This document shows positions 7,544 to 15,472 of a DNA stretch of 17,160 nucleotides, piece after piece (the stretch's first letter is position 1; each line of letters begins with the position of its first letter). The notes under the pieces are model-generated. The model did no database searches. It worked only from the letters and a program-made list of their open reading frames with translations, and was not told the origin of the DNA. This DNA is from an uncultured beta proteobacterium. Its GTDB lineage: Bacteria; Pseudomonadota; Gammaproteobacteria; Burkholderiales; Burkholderiaceae. The position numbers and the translations under genes were made by a program. The stretch spans positions 1 through 17,160 of the forward strand of contig CAIMXN010000036.1 in assembly GCA_903845455.1 (NCBI GenBank), in the 5' to 3' direction.

Positions 7544-8980
7544 TTACTTCACATGAATGATTTTTAAAGTATTGGTCCCACCAGGTTCACCCATGGGTTC
7601 ACCGGAAGTCAACACCACAGTGTCACCTTTTTTCACTGCGCCCAACTTTTTTAAGCAATCCTCTACCTCTTGCAAAGCCGTATCACGATCTTTGGTGTAA
7701 TCCAAACCAATTGGAGTGACATTGCGATAAGTACTTAAAGCACGTTGTGTAGAAATCTTTGAAGTCAAGGCAAAAATTGGCACATGAATATTATGTCGAC
7801 TCATCCAAATTGGCGTTGACCCTGAATCTGTCAACGCTGCAATCGCATTGGCATTGAGATGATGGGCAGTAAATAAAGCGCCTAAAGCAATTGTTTGATC
7901 AATCCGTGTAAATGTTTGATCCAAGAAATCGGTATCCAGTTTTACGCGATCAGATTTTTCAGCTTCAACACAAATCTCAGCCATCGCTTTAATCGTTTGT
8001 ACTGGATACAGCCCTGCAGCAGATTCAGCAGACAGCATCACAGCATCAGTGCCATCCAATACCGCATTAGCGACGTCGCTTACCTCTGCACGGGTAGGGA
8101 CTGGCGCATGAATCATTGACTCCATCATTTGCGTTGCAGTGATGGTAAATTTATCTGCCTCTAACGCTAACTTAATCATGCGTTTTTGCAAAGCGGGGAC
8201 AGCAGGATTGCCTACCTCAATAGCTAAATCACCACGAGCAACCATGATCCCATCACTCTCAGCAATAATGCCTTCTAGAGCACCGGGCATAATGGCCTCA
8301 GCACGCTCTACCTTGGCAATAGTCTTTACTTTACCGACGCCATACTTAAGACTTGCGGCATCCGCTAGCTTACGAGCGTAAGCCATATCAGCACCATCTT
8401 TTGGAAAACTAATTGCTAAAAAATCGACACCCATTGCAATCGCCGCATCTAAATCGGCAATATCTTTCTCAGTTAATGCTGGTGCGGTTAAGCCACCACC
8501 AGCACGGTTAATCCCTTTATTGTTAGAAAGGGGGCCACCCTGCTCTACACGAGTAAAAATTTCTCCGCCCTTGACGCTTTCTACACGCAATACCACCAAG
8601 CCATCATTTAATAAAAGGCGGTCACCAGACTTCACGTCATTTGGTAATTCTTTGTAATCTAGGCCAACACGTTCTTGATTGCCAAGCTTACAGGCCACAT
8701 CAAGAATGAATTGCTCACCCTCAATGAGATGAATCTTGTGGTCTGCAAACTTCCCCACTCTAATTTTGGGGCCTTGCAAATCAGCCATGATGCCGACCTC
8801 TTTACCAACCTCAGCTGAAATGGTTCGGACTAACAAATGACGAGCTTTATGGTCAGCTACTGTGCCGTGAGAAAAGTTCATCCGTACTACATCGACACCC
8901 GCACGAATCATTTCACGCAAAACTTCAGGCTTTTCAGAAGCTGGCCCTAAAGTGGCAATGATTTTTGTTGCTCTCAACAT
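7544..8980 (-). CDS. pyk: Pyruvate kinase, PykA-like
   Basis: Pyruvate kinase transfers phosphate from phosphoenolpyruvate to ADP. The conserved active-site segments are all present: R33 and MNFSHG (34-39), DLQGPKIR (67-74), the catalytic lysine K223 in KVERAEAI, the metal/substrate loop ARGDL (248-252), TATQMMESM (281-289) and PTRAE (295-299), then DGTDAVMLSAESAAG (309-323). GGPLSNNKGINR and the following GGGLTAPALTEKD are very close to E. coli PykA (type II) rather than PykF, and 478 aa fits. A C-terminal alpha/beta domain runs to the end. The start codon lies 2 bases after the pgk stop, so the two are coupled. A 64-base AT-rich gap without a convincing terminator separates it from fba. Confidence 0.96.
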   Translation of the reverse strand: MLRATKIIATLGPASEKPEVLREMIRAGVDVVRMNFSHGTVADHKARHLLVRTISAEVGKEVGIMADLQGPKIRVGKFADHKIHLIEGEQFILDVACKLGNQERVGLDYKELPNDVKSGDRLLLNDGLVVLRVESVKGGEIFTRVEQGGPLSNNKGINRAGGGLTAPALTEKDIADLDAAIAMGVDFLAISFPKDGADMAYARKLADAASLKYGVGKVKTIAKVERAEAIMPGALEGIIAESDGIMVARGDLAIEVGNPAVPALQKRMIKLALEADKFTITATQMMESMIHAPVPTRAEVSDVANAVLDGTDAVMLSAESAAGLYPVQTIKAMAEICVEAEKSDRVKLDTDFLDQTFTRIDQTIALGALFTAHHLNANAIAALTDSGSTPIWMSRHNIHVPIFALTSKISTQRALSTYRNVTPIGLDYTKDRDTALQEVEDCLKKLGAVKKGDTVVLTSGEPMGEPGGTNTLKIIHVK

Positions 8981-8982
8981 AT

Positions 8983-10194
8983 TTAATCTTTCGCTCTTTC
9001 AGCAAGCACTGCAAAGGCTGGCAAGGTTTTGCCTTCTAAGAATTCTAAGAATGCACCGCCACCAGTAGAGATGTAATCAACCTGGTTTTCAATTCCGTAC
9101 TTAGCAATTGCTGCCAAGGTATCCCCGCCGCCCGCAATTGAGAACGCAGGCGAATGTGCAATAGCCGCAGCCAACATCTTAGTGCCACCGCCAAACTGAT
9201 CAATCTCAAATACACCTAGAGGTCCATTCCAAACAATCGTGCCTGCGTGAGCCAACATAATCGATAAACGCGCAGCCGTCTTGGGGCCGATATCCAAAAT
9301 CATGTCATCTTCAGCAACTTGATCTGCTGCGACTCGATTGGCACGCGCCAATGGTGAGAGCTCGTTGGCAACGACAACATCTTCTGGGATGGGTACATGA
9401 GCACCACGCTTTTCCATAATCTCCATGATCTCGCGAGCTTCGTCAACCAAATCAGGTTCCGCCAAAGATTTACCAATCGGCAGACCTTTTGCCAACATAA
9501 AAGTGTTGGCAATGCCACCACCAACAATCAACTCATCTACTTTGTCAGCCAAAGCTTTCAAGATAGTTAACTTCGACGACACCTTAGATCCAGCAACAAT
9601 TGCCACTAGTGGGCGCTTAGGGCTTGCTAGAGCACGACTTAAAGCATCTAACTCTGCAGCCATCAATGGGCCCGCACAAGCAATCGGCGCAAACTTCGCT
9701 ACACCATTGGTAGTTGCCTCAGCACGATGAGCGGTGCCAAATGCATCGTTGACATAAACATCACAAAGAGCTGCGATCTTTTTTGAGAGCTCATCAGTGT
9801 TCTTTTTCTCGCCCACATTTAGGCGGCAGTTCTCTAGTAAAACTAAATCACCAGGATTAAGCTCAAACCCACCATCCACCCAATTACTAACCAGCGGCAC
9901 TTTACGATTAAGTAACTCAGCAATGCGATGCGCTACTGGTGCCAAGCTATCCTCAGGCTTAAATTGACCCTCAGTGGGGCGTCCCAAGTGCGAAGTGACC
10001 ATCACGGCTGCACCAGCATCCAAACATATCTGAATCGCTGGCATGGAAGCCCTAATCCGAGTGTCCTCAGTAATATTACCTGCCTCGTCTTGTGGCACAT
10101 TCAGATCGGCACGAATAAAAACCCGCTTTCCTTTAAGAAGGCCCGCAGTGGCTAAATCACTTAAGCGTTTGACTTTAAATAAGGTATCCGGCAT
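8983..10194 (-). CDS. pgk: Phosphoglycerate kinase
   Basis: Phosphoglycerate kinase interconverts 1,3-bisphosphoglycerate/ADP and 3-phosphoglycerate/ATP. N-domain substrate residues lie in RADLNVP (28-34), TRIRAS (45-50) and TSHLGRPTEG (67-76). Nucleotide-domain motifs are GSKVSSK (202-208), the hinge/ATP segment WNGPLGVFE (322-330) and GGGDT (355-359). The 403-aa length is slightly longer than the E. coli enzyme because of a short N-terminal extension. It is the first gene of the minus-strand run, so the operon promoter should lie in the 190-base divergent region upstream. The ATG at 10194 has no good Shine-Dalgarno sequence, which contrasts with purE. No better start is available before the conserved RADLNVP. 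Confidence 0.96.
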   Translation of the reverse strand: MPDTLFKVKRLSDLATAGLLKGKRVFIRADLNVPQDEAGNITEDTRIRASMPAIQICLDAGAAVMVTSHLGRPTEGQFKPEDSLAPVAHRIAELLNRKVPLVSNWVDGGFELNPGDLVLLENCRLNVGEKKNTDELSKKIAALCDVYVNDAFGTAHRAEATTNGVAKFAPIACAGPLMAAELDALSRALASPKRPLVAIVAGSKVSSKLTILKALADKVDELIVGGGIANTFMLAKGLPIGKSLAEPDLVDEAREIMEIMEKRGAHVPIPEDVVVANELSPLARANRVAADQVAEDDMILDIGPKTAARLSIMLAHAGTIVWNGPLGVFEIDQFGGGTKMLAAAIAHSPAFSIAGGGDTLAAIAKYGIENQVDYISTGGGAFLEFLEGKTLPAFAVLAERAKD

Positions 10195-10384
10195 GGCTAA
10201 TATTCGATGAAATAAGGCGGTTTATTGATAATCCCCCATTCTAAATCGTCTAGCCTAGAAAGCCTCCAAAGGACTGAAATAGCAAGCTGCCCTGCCTGCT
10301 CTACAATGAAGGTTTAGACATAAACTAGACAAATGGTATGTCGCCCCGATTAACCTGATTTATTAGACACAAAAGGTAGAAAAA
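10195..10384. promoter_or_regulatory. Divergent pgk / ilvE intergenic region
   Basis: These 190 bases must hold the promoter for the pgk-led minus-strand operon and one for ilvE. I see no strong sigma-70 pair on either strand. Weak candidates are TACAAT (10302-10307) as a plus-strand -10, and TTGTAG (10306-10301) as a minus-strand -35. Two TAGACA copies start 11 bases apart at 10315 and 10326, with a third at 10364. An odd-centred palindrome TCTAGCCTAGA lies at 10249-10259. Promoter function is inferred from gene orientation, and the repeats may be chance. Confidence 0.5.
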
Positions 10385-11308
10385 ATGTCGATGTCCGACC
10401 GCGATGGCTTTATTTGGTCCGATGGGAAGCTTGTTCCCTGGCGTGAGGCCAATATTCATGTGCTGACCCATAGCCTCCATTACGGCATGGGGGTCTTTGA
10501 AGGCATCCGCGCCTACAAAACCGCTCAAGGTACAGCTATTTTCCGCCTCGCAGAGCACGTTAGACGCCTATTTAATGGGACCAAAATCTTCCAAATGAAG
10601 ATGGAGTTCACCCCAGAGCAGATCTCCAACGCAATTATTGAGGTTGTTAACAGTAATAAGCTTGAGGCTTGCTATATCCGCCCTATTATTTTCATTGGGT
10701 CTGAAAAATTAGGTATTTCTCCCACAGGTAACACCATCCATGTAGCCATTGCTGCTTGGGAATGGGGTGCTTATTTAGGTGAAGATGGCCTAAATAGTGG
10801 AATTCGCGTAAAAACCTCATCCTTTACCCGTCACTTTGTGAACTCCTCTCTGGTACGTGCTAAAGCATCGGGTTATTACATTAACTCCATCCTGGCGCAC
10901 CAAGAGGTTGCTGCCAATGGTTACGATGAAGCCCTATTGCTGGATACCGAAGGCTATGTTTCTGAAGGTTCTGGCGAAAACGTCTTTATTGTTTGCGATG
11001 GCATTGTCTACACACCTGATTTAGCCTCTTGTTTGGACGGAATTACTCGCGACTCCATTATGGATATCGTGAAAGATCTAGGTTTAGAGTTGCGCGAGAA
11101 GCGTATTACTCGCGATGAAGTGTATTCTGCCGATGAAGCTTTTTTCACCGGTACTGCTGCTGAAGTCACGCCGATACGTGAACTAGATGATCGCTCTATT
11201 GGCGATGGTAAGCGTGGGCCAATTACTGAATTAATTCAAAAGACGTATTTTGATGCAGTCTACGGTAGAGGCGATAAATATAAATCTTGGCTTACCTACG
11301 TTAAGTAA
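10385..11308 (+). CDS. ilvE: Branched-chain amino acid aminotransferase
   Basis: This PLP fold-type IV transaminase makes leucine, isoleucine and valine from their 2-oxoacids with glutamate. The PLP-binding lysine is K160 in VRAKASGYYINSIL, and the downstream class-IV signature EGSGENVFIV is present. The N-terminal HSLHYGMGVFEGIRAY segment (29-43) and the TGTAAEVTPI motif near the C-terminus complete the family pattern. The 307-aa length is normal. The start is ATG 10385, with AAAGG about 9 bases upstream; a second ATG at codon 3 cannot be excluded. It reads away from pgk and is followed after 27 bases by the zinc-finger gene. Confidence 0.96.
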   Translation: MSMSDRDGFIWSDGKLVPWREANIHVLTHSLHYGMGVFEGIRAYKTAQGTAIFRLAEHVRRLFNGTKIFQMKMEFTPEQISNAIIEVVNSNKLEACYIRPIIFIGSEKLGISPTGNTIHVAIAAWEWGAYLGEDGLNSGIRVKTSSFTRHFVNSSLVRAKASGYYINSILAHQEVAANGYDEALLLDTEGYVSEGSGENVFIVCDGIVYTPDLASCLDGITRDSIMDIVKDLGLELREKRITRDEVYSADEAFFTGTAAEVTPIRELDDRSIGDGKRGPITELIQKTYFDAVYGRGDKYKSWLTYVK

Positions 11309-11335
11309 GCACTTAAGGCGATCAGGAGCAGTAAT

Positions 11336-11524
11336 ATGACTCAAGCTCAAGTGGTGCTGGTGGATGGCAAGGAGTTGCCATTGCATTGCCCAACCAATCA
11401 AACCCCTGGCTGGAATTCGCATCCGCGTGTTTTTCTAGACATTGTCAAGACCGGCGAAGCGAAGTGTCCTTATTGCGGCACTGATTACCAGCTCATACCT
11501 GGCACTGCGCCACACGGGCACTAA
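11336..11524 (+). CDS. Small CHCC-type zinc-finger domain protein
   Basis: This is a 62-aa protein with four likely zinc ligands: C18 (LHCP), H29 (SHP), C44 and C47 (CPYCG). This C-H-C-C pattern, with the central PRVFLDI strand, is that of the zf-CHCC family, related to the NDUFS6 accessory subunit of complex I. Its bacterial role is not established; in proteobacteria it is a stand-alone protein of about 60-70 residues. The ATG at 11336 is preceded by AGGAG (11322-11326), a good ribosome site. It sits 27 bases after ilvE, and a long hairpin separates it from waaF. The zinc-binding prediction is strong; the function is unknown. Confidence 0.85.
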   Translation: MTQAQVVLVDGKELPLHCPTNQTPGWNSHPRVFLDIVKTGEAKCPYCGTDYQLIPGTAPHGH

Positions 11525-11531
11525 AACTCAT

Positions 11532-11559
11532 CAGTACTCCAGATAAATCTGGAGTACTG
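11532..11559. other. Perfect 12-bp hairpin between the zinc-finger gene and waaF
   Basis: CAGTACTCCAGA (11532-11543) is the exact reverse complement of TCTGGAGTACTG (11548-11559), with a four-base TAAA loop. It begins 7 bases after the zinc-finger stop and ends 16 bases before the waaF ATG. No U-run follows on either strand, so it is not a standard intrinsic terminator. In RNA it would be a stable stem immediately upstream of the waaF ribosome-binding region. It could protect the upstream mRNA 3' end, modulate waaF translation, or act as a Rho-assisted or partial terminator. Dyad binding by a protein is also possible. Confidence 0.75.
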
Positions 11560-11575
11560 TATCGGGATACATTAC

Positions 11576-12616
11576 ATGCGCCGTATTCTGATCATTGCCC
11601 CTAACTGGATTGGTGACGCTGTTATGTCCCAGCCTTTGCTAGCGCAGCTCAAAGCTTCATACCCAGATTCACACATTGATGTTCTAGCCAGTACTTGGGT
11701 AGCACCCATCTATCGGGCTTGTACAGAAATTCATCAGGTAATTGAAGCTAAGCTAGAACATCAAAAACTACAATGGGGCTTACGTCAGCAGTTAGCTAAG
11801 CAACTCCAAGCCAATCAATACCAAATCTGTTTTGTATTGCCCAATAGCTTAAAGTCTGCCCTCATTCCTTGGCTTGCGAATATTCCATTTCGCATAGGCT
11901 ATAGAGGTGAACTTCGCTTTGGTCTGATTAACTTTTCATTACCAAATCCCAGTAAGATTAATCGCCCACCCATGGTAGAGCACTACTTAGCGCTAGCAAG
12001 TCTACTCAATGAAGAAAAAGTGCAAGCTACTAAATTGTCATCAAGCGAACCAACCCTAAACGTTTCAGAGCAAGCAAAGCAATCTCTTATTGCAAAACTC
12101 ACAGTAGCCAAAATCAATCCGCAGGCAATCTCGGTTTTTTGTCCTGGTGCAGAATATGGCATCACCAAGCGCTGGCCAACTGAGCACTTTGCAAAGCTTG
12201 CGCAGGAACTACTAGCCAAGCACTTGGATCATCACATCATTCTCTTAGGTAGTAAAAGTGATCATGTCTTGGCTAAAAATATTCAGTTGCATATACCTAC
12301 CCTATCGAACATTCATAACTGGTGCGGCAACACTTCTCTAGACGAGGCCATTGCCCTGATTAGTTTGAGTAAAGCTGTAGTCAGCAATGATTCTGGCCTG
12401 ATGCACATTGCGGCGGCACTTAAGACGCCACAAGTAGCGATCTTTGGGTCCAGCGATCCTCATCACACGCCGCCTCTCTCAGAAAAAGCTAAGGTGATTT
12501 GGCTTAATTTACCTTGCAGCCCCTGTTATAAAAGAGAGTGTCCGCTTGGTCACTTAAAGTGCTTAAAAGATATCTCGCCAGAACAAGTATTTAGTGCTAT
12601 CAAGGCATTACATTAA
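11576..12616 (+). CDS. waaF: ADP-heptose:LPS heptosyltransferase II (GT9)
   Basis: WaaF adds the second L-glycero-D-manno-heptose to the LPS inner core at the cytoplasmic face of the inner membrane. The GT-B fold starts with RRILIIAPNWIGDAVMSQ; D14 lies where the GT9 catalytic aspartate is expected. The C-domain has CPGAEYGITKRWP (189-201), the nucleotide-sugar-binding NDSGLMH (271-277) and FGSSDPHHTPPLS (290-302). The C-terminal Cys pattern C314-x2-C317-x4-C322-x6-C329 is one I associate with WaaF proteins. At 346 aa it is standard length. No strong Shine-Dalgarno sequence is seen before the ATG; the stretch is dominated by the hairpin ending 16 bases upstream. Two uncharacterised genes follow closely. 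Confidence 0.94.
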   Translation: MRRILIIAPNWIGDAVMSQPLLAQLKASYPDSHIDVLASTWVAPIYRACTEIHQVIEAKLEHQKLQWGLRQQLAKQLQANQYQICFVLPNSLKSALIPWLANIPFRIGYRGELRFGLINFSLPNPSKINRPPMVEHYLALASLLNEEKVQATKLSSSEPTLNVSEQAKQSLIAKLTVAKINPQAISVFCPGAEYGITKRWPTEHFAKLAQELLAKHLDHHIILLGSKSDHVLAKNIQLHIPTLSNIHNWCGNTSLDEAIALISLSKAVVSNDSGLMHIAAALKTPQVAIFGSSDPHHTPPLSEKAKVIWLNLPCSPCYKRECPLGHLKCLKDISPEQVFSAIKALH

Positions 12617-12646
12617 TCACTAACTTTACCCTCTAGAAAGTACGCT

Positions 12647-13081
12647 ATGCTAAAACTCGCAAGACTCTTTCATAATGCTGATGAAGTAGTAGATGCCTGG
12701 AGAGAAGCTTTACGGCTTCGCGATGTTAAGGGTGCGCTTGATATTTGGTTGGATGATGATTCCATCACCTGTGTACTACCTGAAGGCCATAGACTTAGTG
12801 GTCATGCTGAAATCCGTGAAGGTTTAGAGCGTCTACTCTCAAAGCAAGCATTGTTTCTAGAGCCCATCGCCTGCATCAGTCACACTATCTTAGGCGCAGC
12901 AATCTACGACACTACAGAGGCAGTCCACTTAGGAGCAGATCAAATAGAAACTGCATTCTTCTTAAACATCACCCTTGTTTTGCTGCAAGATAGCCAGGGT
13001 TGGCGCATAGCCCATCTTCATGCGAGTCATTCAACTGATGAAACTTTTGATGCACCCTCTACCCCTCACGGACTGCATTAA
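12647..13081 (+). CDS. NTF2-like (SnoaL/DUF4440-type) protein of unknown function
   Basis: This 144-aa protein has the NTF2-like alpha+beta cone pattern. An N-terminal helix (DEVVDAWREALRLRDVKGALDIW, about 12-34) leads into a short strand (DDSITCVLP). A GHAEIREGLERLL helix follows at about 53-65, and the C-terminal strands end in GWRIAHLHASHS (117-128). The IAHLHAS end strand resembles the YybH/SnoaL-like proteins. The family holds enzymes and ligand-binding proteins alike, so no reaction can be assigned. There is no signal peptide, so it is probably cytosolic. It lies 30 bases after waaF with AGAAAG upstream of its ATG, and 8 bases before the next gene, implying cotranscription. Confidence 0.8.
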   Translation: MLKLARLFHNADEVVDAWREALRLRDVKGALDIWLDDDSITCVLPEGHRLSGHAEIREGLERLLSKQALFLEPIACISHTILGAAIYDTTEAVHLGADQIETAFFLNITLVLLQDSQGWRIAHLHASHSTDETFDAPSTPHGLH

Positions 13082-13089
13082 TCTACATT

Positions 13090-13722
13090 ATGGATGAGCA
13101 AGTACTGCGCTCGCTCATCAAGTGGCCTAATGTGCCACATTGCTTTGGTTGGCTTGCATTAGATCGTCGTGGTCAGTGGCGCATGCGCGATGAGTTTGTG
13201 CAAAAAAATAATCTGCCTGGCAATGCCATCCAACATAAAGCTCTAAATGAATTCATTGCCCGCAACTATGCCTGCGATACACAGAGAAGATATTTTTTTC
13301 AAAACGGTCCACAGCGCGTCTTTATCACCTTAGATGCCACTCCTTGGATTGTGCGCATTATTCCGACAGATGCAGAACCAAATCTACTAACTCAGTGTCA
13401 AACTTCCTTTAAACCCCAAGGTGCATTAAGTGATGAATCTGGCAATATCTATATTACTGGATTGGTAAAGCATGCTATCTATGAAGATTCAAGTACAACT
13501 CACTTCGTAGAAAAGGATCATTTCAGCATTGCACTCTTACATGACCATGACTTAGATTTATTTGCTGATTTAGCCAAACTTCATGAGGAGGCTTGTAGCT
13601 TTGGAGGTTCTTGGAAGTGGGGCGGAGAGACTCTCGCTCTAGACCCCATTCACTCTCAAGAGTTAAGCGAACGCTTTGGTTTCATTAAAAAGCCAAACGC
13701 ATCAGAAAACTTTCTTCCCTAA
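13090..13722 (+). CDS. Conserved hypothetical protein (betaproteobacterial DUF2946-like)
   Basis: This 210-aa soluble protein has no signal peptide or membrane segment. I recognise the style (start MDEQVLRSLIKWPNVPHCFGWL, then LDRRGQWRMRD, NDFI-like NEFIARNYACDT) as a DUF-only family of Burkholderiales. I believe it is annotated as DUF2946, but the number is from memory and may be wrong. Later features are a YFFQNGPQRVFITLD strand pair, TPWIVRI, SGNIYITGLVKHAIYED and an acidic LLHDHDLDLF. No catalytic motif is evident. The ATG is 8 bases after the NTF2-like stop with no Shine-Dalgarno sequence, so it probably depends on translational coupling. Its stop overlaps the opposite-strand M48 stop within CTAA. 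Confidence 0.75.
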   Translation: MDEQVLRSLIKWPNVPHCFGWLALDRRGQWRMRDEFVQKNNLPGNAIQHKALNEFIARNYACDTQRRYFFQNGPQRVFITLDATPWIVRIIPTDAEPNLLTQCQTSFKPQGALSDESGNIYITGLVKHAIYEDSSTTHFVEKDHFSIALLHDHDLDLFADLAKLHEEACSFGGSWKWGGETLALDPIHSQELSERFGFIKKPNASENFLP

Positions 13723-15449
13723 CCTGTTGGACTTTTTTTACCCTGATCTTTTAGCTCTTCTTGATACTGTTTTTGCATTTCTCTCAAGCGTGCATCAATA
13801 GTAGAGTTCTGATAAAAGTCAGAACTCCCTGAAGATCTGGCAATTTTTAATTGCTCTATTGCGGAAGGCCATGCACCTTCAAGAGCATATTTTTCACCAA
13901 GAGCGTAATGACGCATGGGTACGTTCTTAGCCTGATCATAGGCATTCGATAGCTTACCCCACCAAACTACCTCATCAGGCTGGGCTTTGGTGCGAGCCTT
14001 GAGCCAAGCAATAGCATCATTAGTGCGGCCTAGTTTGAGATAGGCATTGACCATAGCAGCGCCAGCGGCATAAGACTGTGGATAAGCTTTCAAAGTTGCT
14101 TGTGCAATTTGCAGTGCCTCTTCATTTTTACCCTTAGCCAATGCCAACTCAGAAGCAGTGACATCTAAAGATAAACTTTGTCTCTGTATCGGAGAGCCAG
14201 GCGTACTTGCTGCATGCGCTACGTTACGCGCTTGCTGTAAATAGGTTTCAGCTTGATCGATCTTGCCTTGACGTTGCGCAATCAAAGCTAAGCCGTAGAA
14301 ACCTTCCATCTGCTTGCCGGGCTGAGTTTGTTTACTTAAACTTTCAAATTGATTTTTCAGGTCATACATTCCACTAGTTGTACCTGATTGCTCCATCCGC
14401 GCACGCGCCTTAATAAAATAAAACTCAACCGCAGTAGGGACAGTTCTTGGTACAACAGTGCGTGCCCGATCTTGCATATCAGCAATACGATCGGTAGTTA
14501 AAGGGTGGGTACGTACATAAGCAGGTACACCGTTATCCATAATGCCAGTAGCTTTTTGTAAACGTTGGAAGAATCCAGGTGCGCCATTGACGTCATAACC
14601 ACTGGTATCCAAAATCTGAAAGCCCACACGGTCTGCTTCCCGCTCAGCATCCCGTGAATAGGACAATTGGTTGCTAATTGCTAATGCTTGACCCCCTTGC
14701 ATCAAACCAGCTGCAGCACCAGGGTTGCGAGAAGCGGCTAATGCACCGAGAAGCACTCCTGCAAGCGCGATCATGGTGTTCATGCCTTGCTTATCCAGTT
14801 GACGGGCAAGGTGCCGCTGCAGCACGTGACCAGTCTCATGCCCCATCACAGATGCCACCTCAGAGTCAGACTCCGCACTCACAATTAAACCCGTATGAAA
14901 GCCAATAAACCCCCCAGGCAAAGCAAATGCATTAATGCTGCTGTCTTTAACAGCAAATACTTCAAAGTTGTAAGCGCCACTACCCTGTTCATTAGCTCCG
15001 CCCAATTGCGCCTTCTTGGCTGCCTGCAATAAACGACGCTCCATCTGGTTTAAAAAATCATAGATAGGCAAGTCATTGGAATAATCTGGATCCGGACGAA
15101 TCTGACGCATGATCATTTCGCCATATTTACGTTCATCTATCCGACTTAAGGCATCACCCCCTGGATCACCCATATCGGGTAAGACAATCGTCGGCTGACT
15201 TTGTAAGGTATTGCGGTTGGGCAAATTCGGAGAACGCGCCTCTGGGGACTGCATAGCCCTCTCAATATTTTGGATCGCTGCAGAATCACCCTGAACTGAG
15301 ACGTCGCCAGACACTGCTGGGGTAGCTGGAGCCGCATAGGCAGGAGGAACCCCAGCGTAAGCTAGCGCTAGAATTAGCTGATAAGCCAAAATCTGCTTGA
15401 ATATCTGAGGTCTAGATACTGGCGAATCTGATGTCTTTATTACTTCCAT
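13719..15449 (-). CDS. Periplasmic M48 metalloprotease with TPR-like repeats (BepA/YfgC-like)
   Basis: This is likely an outer-membrane-protein quality-control protease and chaperone of the BepA type. A Sec signal peptide is visible, with cleavage probable after PPAYA (35-39). A Pro/Ser-rich linker leads to the M48 catalytic domain at about 105-330. H204-E-T-G-H208 is the zinc motif, and the third ligand is a glutamate in AEREAD (likely E269). RTHPLTTDR contains H315, matching the position of the BepA regulatory histidine switch by analogy. A hydrophobic, Ala-rich segment (228-250) lies between HExxH and the third ligand. The C-terminal half (about 340-565) is helical with TPR-like repeats, such as IDQAETYLQQAR, EEALQIAQATLKAYP and NDAIAWLKARTKAQP. 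Length (576 aa) is longer than E. coli BepA (about 487). The gene is divergent from moaC with only 23 bases between start codons. Confidence 0.92.
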   Translation of the reverse strand: MEVIKTSDSPVSRPQIFKQILAYQLILALAYAGVPPAYAAPATPAVSGDVSVQGDSAAIQNIERAMQSPEARSPNLPNRNTLQSQPTIVLPDMGDPGGDALSRIDERKYGEMIMRQIRPDPDYSNDLPIYDFLNQMERRLLQAAKKAQLGGANEQGSGAYNFEVFAVKDSSINAFALPGGFIGFHTGLIVSAESDSEVASVMGHETGHVLQRHLARQLDKQGMNTMIALAGVLLGALAASRNPGAAAGLMQGGQALAISNQLSYSRDAEREADRVGFQILDTSGYDVNGAPGFFQRLQKATGIMDNGVPAYVRTHPLTTDRIADMQDRARTVVPRTVPTAVEFYFIKARARMEQSGTTSGMYDLKNQFESLSKQTQPGKQMEGFYGLALIAQRQGKIDQAETYLQQARNVAHAASTPGSPIQRQSLSLDVTASELALAKGKNEEALQIAQATLKAYPQSYAAGAAMVNAYLKLGRTNDAIAWLKARTKAQPDEVVWWGKLSNAYDQAKNVPMRHYALGEKYALEGAWPSAIEQLKIARSSGSSDFYQNSTIDARLREMQKQYQEELKDQGKKSPTG

Positions 15450-15472
15450 CCCTATATGGTAAAACTTATCCC
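15450..15472. promoter_or_regulatory. 23-bp divergent start-to-start spacer (M48 protease / moaC)
   Basis: The two start codons are 23 bases apart, so both ribosome sites and possibly the promoters must overlap each other or the opposite coding region. No strong Shine-Dalgarno sequence is visible for either gene; TAGGG lies directly before the protease ATG. ATATGGTAAA (15454-15463) recurs exactly at 15513-15522 inside moaC. Very short leaders are plausible but unproven. Confidence 0.4.

Noticed and set aside
13733..13739. Run of seven T after the hypothetical gene, as a plus-strand terminator
   Set aside because: No stable hairpin precedes it, and it lies inside the coding sequence of the converging protease, where it encodes lysines.
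15431..15472. Upstream in-frame ATG as the moaC start
   Set aside because: It would add 14 residues absent from the family and place the start inside the opposite-strand protease gene. ATG 15473 gives catalytic residues in exact E. coli numbering.
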